This document shows positions 1 through 8,795 of a DNA stretch of 64,000 nt, in pieces. The notes under the pieces were generated by a model. It saw only the letters and a list, made by a program, of their open reading frames with translations, had not been told where the DNA came from and did not search any database. The stretch is from VBWE01 sp943372645 (lineage in GTDB: Bacteria; Bacteroidota; Bacteroidia; Palsa-965), in contig CALRZN010000001.1 of the NCBI GenBank assembly GCA_943372645.1, positions 468,998 through 532,997 of the forward strand. The letters run 5' to 3'. Made by a program: the position numbers and the translations under genes. Every line of letters starts with the position of its first letter. Position 1 is the stretch's first letter.

Positions 1-2657
1 TACGTGGTGTATGTATTCAGCGCGCCGGTCATTGCATTTGCAGGCGTTACCAGTCCGCTCACCACGCCGCTTGCAAACGACGGATCGGAACTGTATGCGT
101 ATTCATATTGTAATGCGTTGGCAACCGTGTTCCACATGAGCTGCACACCGCTCATGGATACGCCCGTGGTAAAGTTGGCCGGGCTGATGAGTGACGGTGC
201 AGCAAGCAGCAGCTGGGTCTGGAATGACCATGATGCAGACCAGGGTGAAAACGAAACACCATCGGTTGCACGGATGCGCCAGTAGTAGGTGGTAAGCGTT
301 GCAAGTGTTGCGGTAGTGGTACTTGTAACTGCACTTGTGCCGGATTGCACGCCGGTAATAAATGCCGGATCAGTGCTGTACTGGTATTCGTATTGGGTGG
401 CATTCGGCACGTTATTCCATACCAGCGACACACCGCTTACAGCAATGTTGCTGCTGCTGTTTGCCGGGCTTATGAGTACCGGTGCAGCAAGCGGACCGGT
501 GGTGGTAAACTGCCAGTACGTTGTCCAGGCCGAAACAATGTTCCCGTTTTTGGCACGCACACGCCAGTAATAATACGTGCTTTGCGCAAGGCCGCTGATG
601 GTGGCCGAAGTGGCTGTGGTGTTTGCGGTAATGGCACCGGTAAACGAAGGGTTGGTGGCGTACTGGTAATCATAACTCTGTGCGTTGGCCGAAGCGTTCC
701 AGTCGAGCAGCACCGATAACGGCTGCGAGGTGGCGTAGTTCGCCGGGGCCACGTGTACGGGCACACCGGGAATAACCGGCTGTACGGTTCCGGTACTGAA
801 CCAGCGCTCGGTCCATTCGCTGGTATCTACAGCGTTCCAGGCACGCACACGCCAGAAATAAACCCGGTTCGAAGCCATTGCGCCGGTACTGCGCTGGGTA
901 TCACTGTTGCTGCTGGAAGAGTTGATGTAAGCAGTATTCGCCTGCTGAAATACAGAGGTGTTGTACACGTTTACCGAATCAAACTGCACCTGGTAAAAAC
1001 TTACGCCGGTGTGGGCCAGCCAGTCGAGCGTTACGCCCGCCGGGTTTACATTGAGCTGCGCGTTGGCCGGCGTATTCAGTGAAACATAATCACGCGTTAT
1101 AAATGTCCACGGGGTGGTCCAGTTCGTAGTATCCACCGCATTGCGCGCACGTACACGCCAGTAGTATGTTTTGCCGAAGTATAAACCGGCAAGGTATTCG
1201 TCGGTATCCGTATTGCTGCTCGATGAATTGATGTATGCGTCTGTACTGCTACGCAGCGCTCCGGAATTAAACAGCGGCGTGGTATCACATTGCATATCGT
1301 AAAACGAAACACCAACGTGTGTGGCCCAGTCGAGTGTTAACCCCGTCCATTGCGACGATGCTGTTGCCGGTGAAGTCATCGTTACATAATCGCGCGTTAC
1401 AAAGGTCCACGGGGTGGTCCAGTTCGTAGTATCCACCGCATTGCGCGCACGCACACGCCAGTAATACGTTTTGCCGAAGTATAATCCCGAAAGGTATTCG
1501 TCGGTGTCGGTGTTGCTGCTCGATGAATTGATGTATGCGTCTGAACTGCTGCGCAGCGCTCCGGAATTAAACAGTGGCGTGGTATCACATTGCATGTCGT
1601 AAAACGAAACCCCAACGTGTGTGGCCCAGTCAAGTGTTAAACCCGTCCACTGCGACGATGCGGTAGCCGGTGAAGTCATCGTTACATAATCGCGCGTTAC
1701 AAACGTCCACGGCGTAGTCCATGCAGTAGTATCCACCGCGTTGCGCGCACGCACACGCCAGTAATACGTTTTACCAAAATACAAACCCGAAAGGTATTCG
1801 TCGGTGTCGGTGTTGCTGCTCGATGAATTGATGTATGCGTCTGTACTGCTGCGCAGCGCTCCGGAATTAAACAGCGGCGTGGTATCACATTGCATGTCGT
1901 AAAACGAAACCCCAACGTGTGTGGCCCAGTCAAGTGTTAACCCCGTCCACTGCGACGATGCAGTAGCCGGTGAAGTCATCGTTACATAATCGCGTGTTAC
2001 AAAGGTCCACGGGGTTGACCAGGCCGATGTTGATACCGCGTTGCGCGCACGCACCCGCCAGTAATACGTTTTGCCGAAATACAATCCGCTGAGGTATTCG
2101 TCTGTATCGGTATTGCTGCTTGATGAATTGATGTAGGCATCGGTACTTGTGCGCAACGCACCGGAGTTAAACAGGGGCGTGGTATCGCACTGCATGTCGT
2201 AAAAGGAAACACCAACATGTGTTGCCCAGTCGAGCGTTAATCCGGTCCACTGCGACGATGCGTTAGCCGGTGAAGTCATGGTTACATAATTCCGGGTCTG
2301 AAAAAGCCAGGTGGTCGACCAGGCCGACGTATCGTTGGTAACGTAGGCACGCACACGCCAGTAATAATTTTTGCCGAAATACAGGTTGCCGAAACTTTCA
2401 TCCGTATCGGTATTCGAGCTGGAGGAATTGATGTACGCATTGGTAACCCGTTGACGCACCGGCGAAGTAAACGTGTTTACGGTATCAATTTCAATCTGGT
2501 AGCCTCCTGATGAAGCGACTGCATTCCAGTCGAAATTTTGTCCGACCCAACCATTGCTGTTGTTTGCAGGCGAATTTACCGTGGGCGTATTCCAGGCGTG
2601 TAATGAAAGTGCCGATAAACAAAGCAATGCGGCAAGTAAGTGGAGCTGTTTTCTCAT
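1..2657 (-). CDS. Secreted FN3-like repeat protein, C-terminus outside the window
   Basis: An uninterrupted reverse-strand frame of about 885 codons starts at the ATG at 2655-2657 and runs off the left edge. It begins with a Sec-type signal peptide (MRKQLHLLAALLCLSALSLH, then A-W). The rest is a chain of about 100-residue fibronectin-III-like units, each ending in a Y-Y-W-R-V-R-A strand (codons ending near 281, 566, 854, 1160, 1460, 1760 and 2060, all in the same frame), followed by an A-W-S/T-x-x-W-x-F motif. Four central units are nearly identical. The protein is presumably a surface adhesin or envelope protein exported by type IX secretion, but the sorting domain would lie outside the window, so this is inference. 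No enzyme motif is seen. It is divergent from the helical-repeat gene at 2820. Confidence 0.88.
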   Translation of the reverse strand, partial: MRKQLHLLAALLCLSALSLHAWNTPTVNSPANNSNGWVGQNFDWNAVASSGGYQIEIDTVNTFTSPVRQRVTNAYINSSSSNTDTDESFGNLYFGKNYYWRVRAYVTNDTSAWSTTWLFQTRNYVTMTSPANASSQWTGLTLDWATHVGVSFYDMQCDTTPLFNSGALRTSTDAYINSSSSNTDTDEYLSGLYFGKTYYWRVRARNAVSTSAWSTPWTFVTRDYVTMTSPATASSQWTGLTLDWATHVGVSFYDMQCDTTPLFNSGALRSSTDAYINSSSSNTDTDEYLSGLYFGKTYYWRVRARNAVDTTAWTTPWTFVTRDYVTMTSPATASSQWTGLTLDWATHVGVSFYDMQCDTTPLFNSGALRSSSDAYINSSSSNTDTDEYLSGLYFGKTYYWRVRARNAVDTTNWTTPWTFVTRDYVTMTSPATASSQWTGLTLDWATHVGVSFYDMQCDTTPLFNSGALRSSTDAYINSSSSNTDTDEYLAGLYFGKTYYWRVRARNAVDTTNWTTPWTFITRDYVSLNTPANAQLNVNPAGVTLDWLAHTGVSFYQVQFDSVNVYNTSVFQQANTAYINSSSSNSDTQRSTGAMASNRVYFWRVRAWNAVDTSEWTERWFSTGTVQPVIPGVPVHVAPANYATSQPLSVLLDWNASANAQSYDYQYATNPSFTGAITANTTATSATISGLAQSTYYYWRVRAKNGNIVSAWTTYWQFTTTGPLAAPVLISPANSSSNIAVSGVSLVWNNVPNATQYEYQYSTDPAFITGVQSGTSAVTSTTTATLATLTTYYWRIRATDGVSFSPWSASWSFQTQLLLAAPSLISPANFTTGVSMSGVQLMWNTVANALQYEYAYSSDPSFASGVVSGLVTPANAMTGALNTYTT
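1081..2290 (-). repeat. Four tandem 300-bp coding repeats
   Basis: The boundary string GTTACATAATCGCG recurs with a period of exactly 300 bp (1084 region, 1384, 1684, 1984), and the block GTATCCACCGC recurs at about 1130 and 1430. Each unit encodes 100 residues with the core Y-I-N-S-S-S-S-N-T-D-T-D-E-Y-L. The central units are more alike than protein conservation alone needs, suggesting recent duplication or gene conversion. Confidence 0.9.
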
Positions 2658-2795
2658 GGTTTCAATTTTAAAAAATCATTGATACGACACAAAGGTAATA
2701 CCGGAAAAACAAGCGACAGCCCGCGCGGGTTTATGAAAAACCGATTTTAAATCCTGCCGGTATTATATCTTATTTATTTTCAGTCAATTAATTCA

Positions 2796-2803
2796 TATTT
2801 TTG
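2796..2803 (+). promoter_or_regulatory. Bacteroidota-type -7 element TATTTTTG
   Basis: TATTTTTG matches the TAnnTTTG -7 consensus of the Bacteroidota primary sigma factor. It lies 17 bp before the ATG at 2820, so the 5' leader would be only about 10 nt. The upstream TTTG-like -33 element is weak (T-rich at 2771-2780). Confidence 0.45.
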
Positions 2804-2819
2804 TGAATTCATAAATGCT

Positions 2820-4280
2820 ATGGAAAACCACATTGCCGAACAGTTTAAACAGCTTGATGGAATACAGCGCGCGCACCTGCGCAACCGGCTCAGCAAATCG
2901 CCGAAGGCGCTGCAGTTTATCCGGATGCTGGAACAACCACAGAAACGGAAATACAAGCCGGCCGATTTTATTGATGTGCTGTACCCGGAAAAGGTTGCGT
3001 TTGAAACCCGGCGTAACCGGTATTTTAAGCTGCGCAAACACATTTTCACGCTGCTGCAGGAACAGCAGGAGCCGGCAACCGGCAAAAGCAGCGGCGACCT
3101 GCTGCCTTATGAACAGGCGCTGTTCAGTGCGCGCGAACTCATCGGCAAAAGCCATTACAGTGTGGCGCGCAAGGCCCTGAACCAGCTGCTTGCCGATTGC
3201 ACGCGCGACAATATTTTTGAACTGCTGCCGGAAATTTATTCGCAGCTGGCCTTCTGCCAGATGGCACTGAACGACATGGCCAATTATCCCGAACTGCTGA
3301 ACGGCATGCTGGAGGCGACACACAAACTGGGGCAGCTGCGCCGGGCGCAATATCATTCGCGCATGGCTTATGCCGCCGGGCTGCGGCGTGAATTCGGGGA
3401 TGTAAAAAAACACACCCAGGCCCTGCTCAAAATTGCGCAGCAGCATACTGGCAGTCCGCGTTTCCGGATGTGTTATTATTTCACGGTAATGAATTACACG
3501 AACATCCTGCCCGACCTGAACATGGTGCAGTACCGGCAGCAGGTGGGTAAACTGAAACAATACATTATAAAATATCCCGGCATGCCCGCGGTGCAATATG
3601 AACCGGGCTGGGAACAACTGCTTCGGTTTTACCTGCACCACTCCGAAGCGGTGCTGGCTTTTTTTAACGGCGATTTTCACACCGCGCACCGGGGATTTGT
3701 GGAGGCGGCCGAAATCCTGGAAAAAGGCAAAAACCTGCGCATCCGCAAAACCGAAAGTTTTTTCATCAATAAAATAATGAGCGGCATTGCCGTCGGAAAT
3801 TTCACCGACGCACTGGCCACCGCCGAAGCACTCATCGCGTTTCAGAAAGACCAGAAAAAAGACGAATCGCGGTTTAAGGGTTACGAGCAGGTTACGATTA
3901 TTTATACGTACGCATACCCCGCGCTCAAATGCCCCAACCCCGAGTTTTATATTGCGCGGATGGATGAATACATCAGCCTGCTGAAAAAAACCGACGCCAC
4001 GCTGCATGCACGCGCGCTGGCTTCGTATGCGGTATTCCTGTTCATCTGCGGGAAATGGAAAAAAGCCAAAGCCATCGCACGCATGGAAAGCTGCCGGCAG
4101 GTGTTTCGCGAGCTGAAACTGGATCTGTACATTGACTTGCTGGAAATGAATCCAGCTACGCCCAAAGAAAAAATAAAGAAACTGGAACAACGTCTGCAAA
4201 CGCGGCTGCAACAGGATATGCCGCCCGATCAGATGCATACGATTAAGCGGGTGGAGCAGTTGCTGCAGGTGTTGCGGTAG
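2820..4280 (+). CDS. Helical-repeat (TPR-like) protein of unknown function
   Basis: The product has 486 residues, no signal peptide and no membrane segment, and is predicted almost wholly helical. The start at 2820 is chosen because the earlier ATG at 2815 is in another frame. Residues 1-75 form a basic, Arg/Lys-rich helical N-domain. From about 100 on there are antiparallel helix pairs with TPR-like spacing (for example A-L-L-K-I-A-Q-Q near 205 and E-A-A-E-I-L-E-K-G-K near 300). The shape resembles cytosolic TPR scaffolds common in Bacteroidota, but I do not recognise the family and no catalytic motif is visible. It stands alone, with a hairpin terminator downstream at 4360-4404. Confidence 0.85.
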   Translation: MENHIAEQFKQLDGIQRAHLRNRLSKSPKALQFIRMLEQPQKRKYKPADFIDVLYPEKVAFETRRNRYFKLRKHIFTLLQEQQEPATGKSSGDLLPYEQALFSARELIGKSHYSVARKALNQLLADCTRDNIFELLPEIYSQLAFCQMALNDMANYPELLNGMLEATHKLGQLRRAQYHSRMAYAAGLRREFGDVKKHTQALLKIAQQHTGSPRFRMCYYFTVMNYTNILPDLNMVQYRQQVGKLKQYIIKYPGMPAVQYEPGWEQLLRFYLHHSEAVLAFFNGDFHTAHRGFVEAAEILEKGKNLRIRKTESFFINKIMSGIAVGNFTDALATAEALIAFQKDQKKDESRFKGYEQVTIIYTYAYPALKCPNPEFYIARMDEYISLLKKTDATLHARALASYAVFLFICGKWKKAKAIARMESCRQVFRELKLDLYIDLLEMNPATPKEKIKKLEQRLQTRLQQDMPPDQMHTIKRVEQLLQVLR

Positions 4281-4359
4281 CTCTGTTTTCCCACTTACTG
4301 ATAGTGGTGAAAAAATGATGTTCTTTTATTTCGATTTATTGGGTTAGTTCAGATGAAGA

Positions 4360-4404
4360 TCTGGCCGGGTTCTTTTTTCATCTCGGCTGAGCCGAGATCA
4401 AAAA
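4360..4404. terminator. Palindromic bidirectional hairpin
   Basis: The perfect 19-nt inverted repeat ATCTCGGCTGAGCCGAGAT (4380-4398) is flanked by a T-run on the left and an A-run on the right, so it reads as a rho-independent terminator on both strands. It can end the gene at 2820-4280 and any leftward transcript from the genes beyond 4741. Confidence 0.7.
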
Positions 4405-4462
4405 AAGACACCATACCGCCAAAGGGCGTGACTCGTGGACGATCTCCCCGCGTGGTACGCTA

Positions 4463-4721
4463 AGGGCAATCGCGTCTAAAAAACAGATCGGAATTGTAAA
4501 AAAATGATGTTAGCGCGGATTTTGTGTGTGGTTCAGCGCGGTTGTTAATCCGTGCTGAACTACGGGCTTTAGCGCGGGGATTCGTGAACAGGAGGGTAAA
4601 TACACACGCGCAAATTGTATGCTGTCACGGATTACCCCGCTCACCTGCACCCCACAAAATCCGCGACAACATCAAAAAGGGACTAACGAATTGGATTGCT
4701 TTTTTTAGGCGCGATTGCCCT
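4463..4721. repeat. 259-bp imperfect palindromic element (MITE/REP-like)
   Basis: The left end AGGGCAATCGCGTCTAAAA (4463-4481) and the right end, its near-perfect inverted copy ending GCGCGATTGCCCT (4709-4721), enclose further nested inverted pairs. These are CGCGGATTTTGTG (4514-4526) with CACAAAATCCGCG (4653-4665), and TAATCCGTG (4546-4554) with CACGGATTA (4626-4634). No open reading frame of convincing quality lies inside. The same termini appear at 41683-41718 (one end only) and 63704-64000 (both ends), so this is a dispersed non-coding family. It could be a miniature inverted-repeat element or a structured RNA. No transposase for it is in the window. Confidence 0.75.
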
Positions 4722-4742
4722 CACCCCCGCTGCACCAGCGTC
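4718..4742. repeat. 25-bp direct repeat, left copy
   Basis: The segment beginning CCCTCACCCCCGCTGCACCA is identical over 25 bp to 5304-5328. The right copy is the 3' end of the LD-carboxypeptidase gene, its last coding residues plus the stop. This left copy therefore looks like a duplicated gene end, now lying beyond the small gene at 4741-5286. Confidence 0.9.
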
Positions 4743-5286
4743 AGTACTTGCCCCGCTCAAACAGTTCCCCATACGGTTTCTTCGGGCTGTAAGTATGCCC
4801 TGCAAACAAGTCATCCGGAGGCCATGTTATGTTATCGTTTACGCATACCTCTTCAATGCGTGATAATTGGAGTACGCATTCTTCATCGTCCCCTTCACTG
4901 ATTGCACCATATAAATAATACGTTCCGATATTTATAATGGCGTTGAGTATCGTCAGCGTTCCTTCATCAACACGCTGATAAACGAGGATAAGCTTTTTCT
5001 GCAATGCAGTCTGAGGAGCATTAATATCGGGATGCTTAAACAGAATTACTTCGGGATCAATCTTTGCCGTTTTATTATCCCAAATATCCAACCGGTTTGA
5101 TGAGGTGTACGTCCATAATAATTCTAAAATTTCTTCCCAGGATTTATCATTCTTCCGGTCTTGACCCAGTTTTTGCTCAAGGCACAAAATCGACCAGGCA
5201 ACCCGCGCACGAATACTTAACTTCATGAGTTTACCGATACGATTCATGGGTTCCTTTGTTTTGCGTGCAAACATCTTCGAAAACAT
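4741..5286 (-). CDS. Small protein of unknown function, probable inserted gene
   Basis: The product has 181 residues from the ATG at 5284-5286. A GTG at 5310 would add eight residues but lies inside the end of the upstream gene, so the ATG is preferred. It starts 20 nt after the LD-carboxypeptidase stop and would be co-transcribed with it. It looks soluble, with no signal peptide: a helical first half (S-I-R-A-R-V-A-W-S-I-L near 24) and a Trp/Pro-rich C-terminus (I-T-W-P-P-D-D-L-F-A-G). The family is not recognised. Size and acidity are like those of polymorphic-toxin immunity or Imm/SUKH-type proteins, but that is only a guess. It is bracketed by 25-bp direct repeats and is visibly more AT-rich than its neighbours, which points to acquisition. 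Confidence 0.75.
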   Translation of the reverse strand: MFSKMFARKTKEPMNRIGKLMKLSIRARVAWSILCLEQKLGQDRKNDKSWEEILELLWTYTSSNRLDIWDNKTAKIDPEVILFKHPDINAPQTALQKKLILVYQRVDEGTLTILNAIINIGTYYLYGAISEGDDEECVLQLSRIEEVCVNDNITWPPDDLFAGHTYSPKKPYGELFERGKY

Positions 5287-5303
5287 GCTATTTAATAAGT
5301 CCC

Positions 5304-5328
5304 CCCTCACCCCCGCTGCACCAGCGTC
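5304..5328. repeat. 25-bp direct repeat, right copy
   Basis: Perfect repeat of 4718-4742, offset by 586 bp. It covers the last codons (E-A-T-L-V-Q-R-G) and stop of the LD-carboxypeptidase gene. The pair encloses the unknown gene 4741-5286 exactly. Confidence 0.9.
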
Positions 5329-6230
5329 GCCTCCGCCCCGTTCACATCAAGCGTTACGGTATTCCCGAAAACCAGCGGATAATTTTCAATGCCATGCCCG
5401 GCCGGGAAACGGTAGGCTACGGGAAAGTTGTATTGCTGCACCGCATCGGCGATAATTTGTTCGGCATTTTTTCCGAAGGGAATGGCATTGTCTTTCATAT
5501 CGTCCATGCCGCCGATGATTAAGCCCGCGAGGTTTTTCAGTTTGCCCGAACGATCGAGGTTGAGCAGCATGCGATCGATGTGGTATAAATATTCGTCGAG
5601 GTCTTCGAGAAAAAGAATTGTTCCCGCGGTATCAATATCCGAAGGCGTGTTGTTGAGCGCATACAGCAGCGAGAGGTTGCCGCCGGTTAACACACCGGTT
5701 GCTTTGCCGCTGCGGTTGGGCACTTCGGTGATGTTGTTCCAGGTGTAGTTTAACGGATCACCGCAAAGGGTGCGGCGCAGCGCGTTGGTGGAATGCGCAT
5801 CTTTTGCAAAGTTGATGGGCATGGTGGCGTGCAGCGTCTGTACCCGGCAGTGCGTGAAAATGTGGCTGTGCAGCACGGTTACATCGCTGTAGCCCACAAT
5901 CCATTTCGGGTTTTTCATAAACGCGTCCCAGCGTAGCGCATCTATCACACGCACGGTGCCGTAACCGCCCCGGGCACAAAACACGGCGCGGATGCTTTCA
6001 TCATCCAAAGCCCATTGCAGATCGGCGGCGCGTTCGGCATCGCTTCCTGAAAACTGGTTTTCGTTTTTATACAGGTTGGGCGCGCACACCACTTCCAGTC
6101 CCCAGGCGGTGAGCTGGGCGATGGCGGGGGCCATTTCTTCCGGAGTTACTTTGCGGGCGGGAGCGAGCAGGGCCACTTTATCACCGGGCTGGAGAAAGCG
6201 GGGCTGCTGCATGTCTGGGTATTTCATCAT
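5307..6230 (-). CDS. ldcA: Muramoyltetrapeptide LD-carboxypeptidase (peptidase S66)
   Basis: The product has about 307 residues from M-M-K-Y-P-D-M; the longer upstream start is unlikely. The family cleaves the L,D bond to the terminal D-Ala in recycled murein tetrapeptides, or related substrates in MccF-like members. Visible landmarks are the N-terminal G-D-K-V-A-L-L-A-P-A-R segment, C-A-R-G-G-Y-G-T (substrate loop), W-I-V-G-Y-S-D-V-T with the nucleophile Ser near 114, F-L-E-D-L-D-E-Y with the catalytic Glu, and P-A-G-H-G-I-E-N-Y with the catalytic His. The full Ser-Glu-His triad is present and the length is normal for the family. No signal peptide, so cytoplasmic. It is divergent from metG. 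Confidence 0.93.
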   Translation of the reverse strand: MMKYPDMQQPRFLQPGDKVALLAPARKVTPEEMAPAIAQLTAWGLEVVCAPNLYKNENQFSGSDAERAADLQWALDDESIRAVFCARGGYGTVRVIDALRWDAFMKNPKWIVGYSDVTVLHSHIFTHCRVQTLHATMPINFAKDAHSTNALRRTLCGDPLNYTWNNITEVPNRSGKATGVLTGGNLSLLYALNNTPSDIDTAGTILFLEDLDEYLYHIDRMLLNLDRSGKLKNLAGLIIGGMDDMKDNAIPFGKNAEQIIADAVQQYNFPVAYRFPAGHGIENYPLVFGNTVTLDVNGAEATLVQRG

Positions 6231-6537
6231 TTTGAGTGCGTTATCTATTTGTGTCTTTTTACGACTTCGTAGCTTGTGCAATTTTCGCCAATAAGGAACA
6301 AAGACACGAAGGAATCACAAAACCAAACGGTACAAAATGATACCTGTAAATGTCTGGCTGAATCATTATCTTTACACCTTTATTTCTAATACAATGTGTC
6401 TGAATAACTATCCGCTCTACCTTTCTACCGTGCAGCTCCGAATGCGGGGCTGAACACTGCTGCTTCATTTTTTCCGAACCGGGCAGCACAGCCAGACACT
6501 ATTCCTGCAAACTTAACCATTTCAATGTATTGCTTTT
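6231..6537. other. Divergent intergenic region ldcA / metG
   Basis: About 307 bp between two divergent starts. I see no gene: the open frames here are short and lack start context. TATCTTTA (about 6372-6379) resembles a rightward -7 element but lacks the final G. No convincing operator or hairpin. Confidence 0.4.
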
Positions 6538-8631
6538 ATGTCAACACCAAAACGTTATACCATTACCGCCGCATTGCCTTATGCCAACGGCCCGAAACAC
6601 ATCGGTCACCTGGCGGGTGCGTACCTGCCTGCTGATGTGTACGCCCGTTACCTGCGCCTGAACAAACGCGATGTGCTGTTTGTGTGCGGCAGCGATGAAC
6701 ACGGCACGGCCATTGCCAACCAGGCCATCAAGGAAAAAACCACACCCCGCGAAATCGTTGATAAATACCACAAACTGCTGATTGATTGTTTTGAGCAGTT
6801 CGGCATTCAGTTCGATGTGTACCACCGCACCAGCGACCCGCTGCACCACGAAACCGCGCAGGCGTTTTTTAAAAACATGAACGACCGCGGACTGCTCGAA
6901 GAAAAAACCACGGAGCAGTTTTATGATGAAGAGGCGCAGCAGTTCCTCGCCGACCGGTACATCACCGGTACCTGTCCCAATTGCAGCCACCCGAAAGCCT
7001 ACGGCGATCAGTGCGAAAAATGCGGCAGCTCGCTCAACCCGGAAGATCTTATTTCGCCGCGCAGCACACTGTCGGGTAATGCGCCTGTGATGCGCCCGAC
7101 CAAACACTGGTACCTGCCGCTGGACAAATATGAAAAGTGGCTGAACGAATGGATTATTGAAGGTCACAAAGACGACTGGAAAGTAAACGTGTATGGCCAG
7201 TGCAAATCGTGGATTGAAGGCGGCCTGCACCCGCGCGCCGTTACCCGCGACCTCGACTGGGGCGTAAAAGTACCGGTGGAAGGGGCAGACGGCAAGGTGC
7301 TGTATGTGTGGTTTGATGCGCCCATCGGTTACATTTCGGCTACGCGGCAGTGGGGACTAAATACAGGCAAAGACTGGGAACCGTACTGGAAAGATGCCGA
7401 CACCAAACTGGTGCATTTTATCGGCAAAGACAATATTGTTTTTCATTGCATCATTTTCCCGGTGATGCTGCACGCACACGGCGGCTATATTTTGCCGGAC
7501 AATGTGCCCGCCAACGAATTTTTAAACCTCGAAGGCGACAAGATGAGCACGAGCGGGGGCTGGTCCATTGAAATGCATGAATACCTCGCCGATTTTCCGG
7601 GCAAGGCCGATGAGCTACGTTATACGTTGCTTTCGAACCTGCCGGAATCAAAAGACAGCGAGTTTACGTGGAAGGATTACCAGACGAAGTGTACCAGTGA
7701 ACTTGCAGACATCTTCAGCAATTTTGTACACCGCACGATGACCCTGGTGGAAAAAGGCCATGCCGGGAAAGTACCGGATGCAACGGTTTATACCAAAGAC
7801 GATTTGCTCGTGCTTGAAAAAGCAGCAAAGTTTCCGGAGCTGATCGGTGATAATATTGAACGCTACCGTTTCCGCGATGCGTTAATGGAGTTTATGAACC
7901 TGGCACGCCTCGGTAACAAATACCTGACCGATGCAGAGCCGTGGAAAATTAAAAATGACGAAGCGCGTGTAAGCACGATTCTGAATGTGTCGCTGCAGTT
8001 GTGTGCTTCGCTCGGATTTTTGTCGGAGCCGTTTCTGCCGTTTGCTTCGCAAAAACTGCTGCGTATGCTGAACCTGCAGCAGCGCGGCTGGGATGCGGGC
8101 AAAGCTACGAATCACCTGCCCGCCGGTCATCAGCTGAACGCCAAAGAAATGCTGTTCCAGAAAGTAGACGAAAGCATGGTGAAAATTCAGCTCGACAAAC
8201 TGGAAGCCAAACGCGCAGCTGTTATCGCGGCGCAGCCGAAAACGGAAGAGCCCAAGAAAGAACCAGTAGTAGTAGCCGCAGCAGATTTGCATCCGCTGGC
8301 GGATATCTGCACGTTTGATGATTTTGTGAAAATGGATATCCGCGTGGGTACCATTATTGAAGCAGAAAAAATGCCGAAGAGCGACAAGCTGCTGAAACTG
8401 AAAGTGGACATCGGACACAGCGTACGCACGATTCTTTCGGGCATTGCAAAACATTATTCGCCGGAACAGGTAATCGGGCAGCAGGTAACGGTGCTCGTAA
8501 ACCTCGCGCCGCGCAAAATGATGGGCACCGAATCGGAAGGCATGATTTTGATGGCGGAAAACAAAGACGGGGAACTGAGCTTTGTGGCACCGACGAAAGG
8601 ACACATGCACAACGGCGGTATTGTGAAGTAG
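6538..8631 (+). CDS. metG: Methionyl-tRNA synthetase
   Basis: The product has 697 residues, full length for the dimeric class I enzyme that charges tRNA-Met. The signature H-I-G-H is at residues 21-24, and K-M-S-T-S starts near residue 335. The connective-peptide zinc knuckle is C-P-N-C ... C-E-K-C (around residues 145-162). The C-terminal about 110 residues (after a Pro/Lys/Glu linker) form the dimerising EMAP/Trbp111-type tRNA-binding domain (F-V-K-M-D-I-R-V-G-T-I). Cytosolic and essential. A single gene, followed by a palindromic intergenic element. Confidence 0.98.
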   Translation: MSTPKRYTITAALPYANGPKHIGHLAGAYLPADVYARYLRLNKRDVLFVCGSDEHGTAIANQAIKEKTTPREIVDKYHKLLIDCFEQFGIQFDVYHRTSDPLHHETAQAFFKNMNDRGLLEEKTTEQFYDEEAQQFLADRYITGTCPNCSHPKAYGDQCEKCGSSLNPEDLISPRSTLSGNAPVMRPTKHWYLPLDKYEKWLNEWIIEGHKDDWKVNVYGQCKSWIEGGLHPRAVTRDLDWGVKVPVEGADGKVLYVWFDAPIGYISATRQWGLNTGKDWEPYWKDADTKLVHFIGKDNIVFHCIIFPVMLHAHGGYILPDNVPANEFLNLEGDKMSTSGGWSIEMHEYLADFPGKADELRYTLLSNLPESKDSEFTWKDYQTKCTSELADIFSNFVHRTMTLVEKGHAGKVPDATVYTKDDLLVLEKAAKFPELIGDNIERYRFRDALMEFMNLARLGNKYLTDAEPWKIKNDEARVSTILNVSLQLCASLGFLSEPFLPFASQKLLRMLNLQQRGWDAGKATNHLPAGHQLNAKEMLFQKVDESMVKIQLDKLEAKRAAVIAAQPKTEEPKKEPVVVAAADLHPLADICTFDDFVKMDIRVGTIIEAEKMPKSDKLLKLKVDIGHSVRTILSGIAKHYSPEQVIGQQVTVLVNLAPRKMMGTESEGMILMAENKDGELSFVAPTKGHMHNGGIVK

Positions 8632-8637
8632 ATCCCG

Positions 8638-8789
8638 GAACTGAACTTTACCAATTTAACCACAACGGGCACAATGGTATGCACAATGGCCACAATGAAC
8701 TAATAATTCGTTGTGGTCTTTGTGTTGCCCTTTGTGCGTGTGTCAGAATGTGGGCGAGGCCTTGTGGTTAAATTGGGAAAGTACAGTTC
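8638..8789. repeat. 152-bp imperfect palindrome
   Basis: The outer arms 8638-8665 and 8762-8789 are inverted copies of each other with 26 of 28 matching. The inside is also self-complementary (CCACAATGAAC with ATTCGTTGTGG at the centre) and rich in repeated CACAA motifs. It sits between convergent genes (metG and the SGNH lipoprotein) and could act as a bidirectional terminator or be a decayed mobile palindrome. Confidence 0.75.
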
Positions 8790-8795
8790 TACGTT

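Noticed and set aside
2793..4238. 481-codon open frame antisense to the helical-repeat gene
   Set aside because: It mirrors codon bias of the forward gene, with Phe/His/Gln-rich nonsense composition and no family features.
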